Shown: piece by piece, positions 61,030 to 64,000 of the stretch
Position numbering within the stretch: position 1 is the first letter of the stretch
Layout: every line of letters begins with the position of its first letter
Assembly (NCBI GenBank): GCA_017889585.1
Contig: JAGFZX010000017.1
Coordinates: forward strand, 1 to 64,000
DNA: 64,000 nt
Direction of reading: 5' to 3'
From: Bacillota bacterium
GTDB taxonomy: Bacteria; Bacillota; Negativicutes; DSM-13327
Translations under genes and position numbers: made by a program
Notes under the pieces: generated by a model
Told to the model about the DNA's origin: nothing
The model's input: the letters and a program-made list of their open reading frames with translations, nothing else
Database searches by the model: none

Positions 61030-62521
61030 TGAAGTCGTAAAAAACTTTGCTGGTGCCTTTGCTACAATTCCTACAGGGCGGATGGTAGGACCTAAAATCT
61101 CCATGACTAAACCACATACCAATAAGGTGTTAGAATCTCTGGAACAGGCTATTGATGCAACTCAGTTACAAGATGGCATGACCATTTCTTTTCATCATCA
61201 TTTCCGCAATGGTGATTATTTGCTTAATTTGGTTGTTGATGCCATTGCTCGTAAAGGTTTTAAAGGGATCACATTGGCGACTAGCTCCTTGGCAGCCATT
61301 CATGAAGCGATTATTCCTCACTTGGAATCTGGAGTTATTACTGCGATTCAAACAAGCGGTGTGCGAGGCAAATTAGGAGAGTATTTGACTTCTGGTAAAT
61401 TGAAACAGCCAGTACTGATTCGTTCCCATGGTGGCAGAGCTCGGGCGATTGAGTGTGGTGAGCTTAAAATCGATGTAGCTTTTATTGGTGCACCAAACTG
61501 TGATAAAAATGGTAATATGAACGGTCGTGATGGTAAGTCCGCATGTGGATCCATGGGATATGCGACCATTGATGCTGCTTATGCTGATAAAGTAGTAGCC
61601 GTTACTGATAATTTAATTACAGGTCATGTTTTCCCTATTACCATTCCTCAAACACAAGTGGATTACATTGTGGTTGTTGATAGCATTGGTGATTCTAGTA
61701 AGATTGCATCAGGGGCCCTACGGATAACGAAAGATCCATTGCAACTATTATTGGCAGAGTTTGCTGCTAACGTTATTGAGCATTCGGGATATTTTAAAAA
61801 TGATTTCTCATTACAATTAGGCAGTGGTGGCGCATCCCTAGCAGTTGCTCGCTATATTAAAGAAAAAATGCTACGGGATGGTATTGTCGGTAGCTTTGGT
61901 ACAGGTGGTATCACTGGGGTATTTGTAGATATGTTAGAGCAAGGTTTATTCAAGGTATTGTACGATGTACAAAGTTTTGATATTCCTTCGATTGAGTCCA
62001 TCAAAAAGAACCCTAACCATATTGAAATGTCATCCTCATTTTATGCAAATCCTCATAACAAGGGTGCTATGGTAAATTCTCTAGATGTTGTTGTATTGAG
62101 TGCGACAGAAGTGGATTTGAATTTTAATGTGAATGTAATTACTGATTCTAATGGAACCATTATGGGAGCATCAGGTGGACACTCTGATACAGCAGCAGGT
62201 GCTAATCTGGCAGTGGTCGTTGTACCGTTACTACGCAATCGTCTACCCATGATTCGGGATCGAGTGCATACGATTGTAACGCCTGGCGAATCTGTTGATG
62301 TTATTGTTACTGAATATGGTATTGCCGTCAATCCATTACGCCAAGATGTGCTGGCAAATCTGCAGAATAAAGGTTTACTCTTAAAAACCATTGAGGAATT
62401 ACAGGAAATTGCTTATAGTCTAGCTGGTAAGCCCGAAGAGATTGAGGTTGGTGATGAAATTGTAGGTATTGTGGAATACCGGGATGGCACTATTCTGGAT
62501 GTTATTCGCAAACCACTGTAA
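61022..62521 (+). CDS. citF: Citrate lyase alpha subunit (acetyl-ACP:citrate ACP-transferase)
   Basis: 499 aa. Exchanges the acetyl group on the carrier protein for citrate. The two Rossmann-like CoA-transferase halves are seen with TIPTGRMVGPKISMTKPHTN near the N-terminus, ISFHHHFRNGDYLLN, FGTGGITGVFVDMLEQG and GASGGHSDTAAGANLAVVVV. The ATG with GAGGAGG upstream overlaps the end of citE; the longer frame begins inside citE. Last gene of the cit operon. Confidence 0.95.
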   Translation: MSNEVVKNFAGAFATIPTGRMVGPKISMTKPHTNKVLESLEQAIDATQLQDGMTISFHHHFRNGDYLLNLVVDAIARKGFKGITLATSSLAAIHEAIIPHLESGVITAIQTSGVRGKLGEYLTSGKLKQPVLIRSHGGRARAIECGELKIDVAFIGAPNCDKNGNMNGRDGKSACGSMGYATIDAAYADKVVAVTDNLITGHVFPITIPQTQVDYIVVVDSIGDSSKIASGALRITKDPLQLLLAEFAANVIEHSGYFKNDFSLQLGSGGASLAVARYIKEKMLRDGIVGSFGTGGITGVFVDMLEQGLFKVLYDVQSFDIPSIESIKKNPNHIEMSSSFYANPHNKGAMVNSLDVVVLSATEVDLNFNVNVITDSNGTIMGASGGHSDTAAGANLAVVVVPLLRNRLPMIRDRVHTIVTPGESVDVIVTEYGIAVNPLRQDVLANLQNKGLLLKTIEELQEIAYSLAGKPEEIEVGDEIVGIVEYRDGTILDVIRKPL

Positions 62522-62534
62522 TGAGTCTCAAGAC

Positions 62535-62581
62535 AATAAAAAGGCCGTGAAATCTTTGTAAAGATTTCACGGCCTTTTTAT
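62535..62581. terminator. Bidirectional terminator between citF and the GntR gene
   Basis: AAAAAGGCCGTGAAATCTTT and AAAGATTTCACGGCCTTTTT pair around GT, with A/T tracts on both sides. The GntR-type gene's stop codon lies at its edge. Confidence 0.9.
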
Positions 62582-63262
62582 CTAGGTTTCTGTATCCTGC
62601 ATTTTTTGCAGTAATGATTGCCTAGCTGAAGCTAAATGAGTAGCAACTAGTTGTTCGGCTTTTTCATTGTCCCTGGCAATGATAGTTTGTAGGATTTCTT
62701 TATGCTCATTGATTGCCTGGGTACGCCTATCATGATTAGAGAGACTCATTGTTCGAAAACGGCCCAGATAATCTTTGAGCTGGGAGATTATGGCGGATAG
62801 GCGGGGCATTTTACTGGTATTGATCAATATGTCATGAAAGGCTTGGAAGGCATTGAGTAATGTTTCTGTATCATTATTATAGGCAGATGAATCCATTTTA
62901 TCAACGGTTTCTTGCAAATTTATAATATCTTCTGGTGTTATATTTTCCATTGCTGTTTTCACTATCAGTGGCTCTAAAGCCTGTCTAATGGCGAATATTT
63001 CAAGCATATCTTTTAGATCAATGCCTTTTACGATATCTCCCTTGCGAGGAATATTTTCTACTAGTCCTTCAAGTTCAAGCTTGCGCAAGGCTTCCCTGAC
63101 AGGTGTGCGACTAATGTTGAATTTCTCAGCGTAATCTTTTTCGACAAGTCGTTCTCCAGGTTTGATCAATCCATTGATGATGGCTGTCCGTAAATATTCA
63201 TAGACAACGTCTCTGATAGGTTTAATAGTATTAAAATTTATATTGCTAAACAGATCATTCAT
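62582..63262 (-). CDS. GntR-family regulator with FCD domain
   Basis: 226 aa. The N-terminal winged helix-turn-helix is residues 12-80 (VVYEYLRTAIINGLIKPGER; ISRTPVREALRKLELEGL), followed by an all-helical FCD ligand domain with the metal/ligand residues in FAIRQALEPLIVKTA and FHDILI. AAGGTGAT precedes the ATG, which is 39 codons inside a longer frame that overlaps the next gene. GntR/FCD proteins such as CitO of Enterococcus activate citrate lyase operons, so control of the convergent citDEF genes is a reasonable inference. Confidence 0.87.
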   Translation of the reverse strand: MNDLFSNINFNTIKPIRDVVYEYLRTAIINGLIKPGERLVEKDYAEKFNISRTPVREALRKLELEGLVENIPRKGDIVKGIDLKDMLEIFAIRQALEPLIVKTAMENITPEDIINLQETVDKMDSSAYNNDTETLLNAFQAFHDILINTSKMPRLSAIISQLKDYLGRFRTMSLSNHDRRTQAINEHKEILQTIIARDNEKAEQLVATHLASARQSLLQKMQDTET

Positions 63263-63285
63263 GTAATCACCTTTATCACTTTTTA

Positions 63286-63298
63286 GAATACTGTATCC
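63286..63298. promoter_or_regulatory. Candidate GntR operator
   Basis: GAATACTGTATCC, nearly palindromic, 24 nt before the GntR-type start. The half-site GTATCC also occurs twice in GGTATCCCGTATCC at 59721-59734 upstream of citD. Confidence 0.35.
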
Positions 63299-63305
63299 AA
63301 ATAAA

Positions 63306-64000
63306 TTAGTTGAGTGATGGGATAGGGCTATGGGATTGGGGCTTGAATTTTTGGAAGATAATTTTACAACAAAAGGCAAAGAACGCTAGGCAGACGGCTG
63401 TTACTGCCAGCATGACGTTTATGCCGCTATAGTCATACACCCAGCCGAAAAATGCAGGTCCTATTCCGTTACCAAGAAATAAGAAGAAGGCGAACAGGGA
63501 CATACATGTTCCACGGGATTGTGGCGATAATTCTGTGGCGTAGGTTTGAAGTGTGGAGTGAACGACGATAAAACCTATGCCTAGCAGTATGAAACCAAGT
63601 AAAAGTATGGCCCAGTGTGCTATCAGCCAAATTAAGGTAAAGGCAAGGGACATGATTGATATGCCAAGGGCAGGCATTTGATGTTGGCCTACTTTTTTCA
63701 GAATAGCAGGGACAAAACGGCTGCCGATAAATGCTGCTAAGCTGAAAGCCGCAGTAAACAAACCGACTAGATAGAAATCCAGACCCAGATAAATATTTGC
63801 ATAAACGCCAAGATAGGTAAAGCCGCCGTAAAATATTGCCCCCTCAAGCCATACGGCTAAATATACCATTCGTGCATGCTGACTGGAAAAAATAGTTTTG
63901 TATCGGGTAATTAGCGGAACTTGTTCAACCGTACTAGTAGGGACTGATTTAGGTTGTCTCCTGAGTAGCAGCAAGATGGCGGGAATTCCCGCTAACCCTA
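63306..64000 (-). CDS. MFS transporter, C-terminal part (runs off the window)
   Basis: The frame is open to the right edge of the window, so only about 231 C-terminal residues are visible, corresponding to roughly the last six helices of a major facilitator protein (IFYGGFTYLGVYANIYLGLD; GFILLGIGFIVVHSTLQTYA; SRGTCMSLFAFFLFLGNGIG). The pattern SPQSRGTCMSLF resembles Bcr/AraJ-like drug or sugar exporters. The stop lies 43 nt before the GntR gene on the same strand, so that gene may be co-transcribed downstream. Confidence 0.82.
   Translation of the reverse strand, partial: GLAGIPAILLLLRRQPKSVPTSTVEQVPLITRYKTIFSSQHARMVYLAVWLEGAIFYGGFTYLGVYANIYLGLDFYLVGLFTAAFSLAAFIGSRFVPAILKKVGQHQMPALGISIMSLAFTLIWLIAHWAILLLGFILLGIGFIVVHSTLQTYATELSPQSRGTCMSLFAFFLFLGNGIGPAFFGWVYDYSGINVMLAVTAVCLAFFAFCCKIIFQKFKPQSHSPIPSLN

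Overview
The window looks like chromosome from an anaerobic, endospore-forming but outer-membrane-bearing Firmicute, i.e. a Negativicute of the Sporomusaceae type (Pelosinus/Sporomusa-like). Evidence is the co-occurrence of a gerAA-gerAB-gerAC germinant-receptor operon, a beta-barrel protein ending in Phe, a membrane-bound group 4 [NiFe] hydrogenase operon, citrate lyase, strong AGGAGG-type ribosome binding sites and moderately AT-rich DNA. The species assignment is inference. No rRNA, tRNA, CRISPR array, transposase or phage gene was seen.

Layout. 1-2.9 kb: a partial gene, then a polar amino-acid ABC importer. 2.9-5.2 kb: an orphan sporulation-type histidine kinase, followed by a candidate 39-aa gene. 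5.7-8 kb: zwf-pgl. 8.1-10.7 kb: an unknown protein translationally coupled to a molybdopterin oxidoreductase. 10.7-16.1 kb: EamA exporter, SbmA/YddA-like ABC protein, an unknown protein and threonine ammonia-lyase behind a leader terminator. 16.2-23.3 kb: a sporulation/germination island (ger operon flanked by five CBO0543-type membrane protein loci, one broken). 23.6-29.5 kb: LysR, aconitase, PrpF-type isomerase and a DASS carboxylate carrier. 29.7-32 kb: AEC carrier with divergent LysR and a chemoreceptor remnant. 32.2-37.5 kb: pgm, a purple-acid-phosphatase-like protein, duplicated zinc-ribbon proteins and a GalT-like protein. 37.6-42.7 kb: HtrA-like protease, outer-membrane barrel, YdjM-like protein and an amino-acid permease under a lysine riboswitch. 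42.7-47.6 kb: glcDF-type 2-hydroxyacid dehydrogenase flanked by a split two-component system. 47.8-55.1 kb: a six-gene Hyf/Hyc-like hydrogenase operon. 55.3-64 kb: ridA, lgt, a TlpA-CcdA pair, a second DASS carrier, citDEF, a GntR/FCD regulator and the 3' half of an MFS gene.

How the genes fit together. The metabolic theme is anaerobic use of organic acids: tricarboxylates enter through two DASS carriers, are interconverted by aconitase and the PrpF-type isomerase and cleaved by citrate lyase; 2-hydroxyacids are oxidised by the GlcD/GlcF pair; excess reductant may leave as H2 through the hydrogenase. The proposed link between trans-aconitate, citrate and citrate lyase is inference from gene content.

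Small-scale structure is rich. At least three families of short dispersed repeats sit at 3' ends of transcription units. One copy has perfect 29-bp arms and its loop is inverted relative to the other copies. Other notable signals are a complete lysine riboswitch with expression platform, a response regulator whose only sensible start is AUC, two zinc-ribbon paralogues with duplicated promoters and leaders, and CCTACA/TGTAGG sites around the two-component regulator gene.
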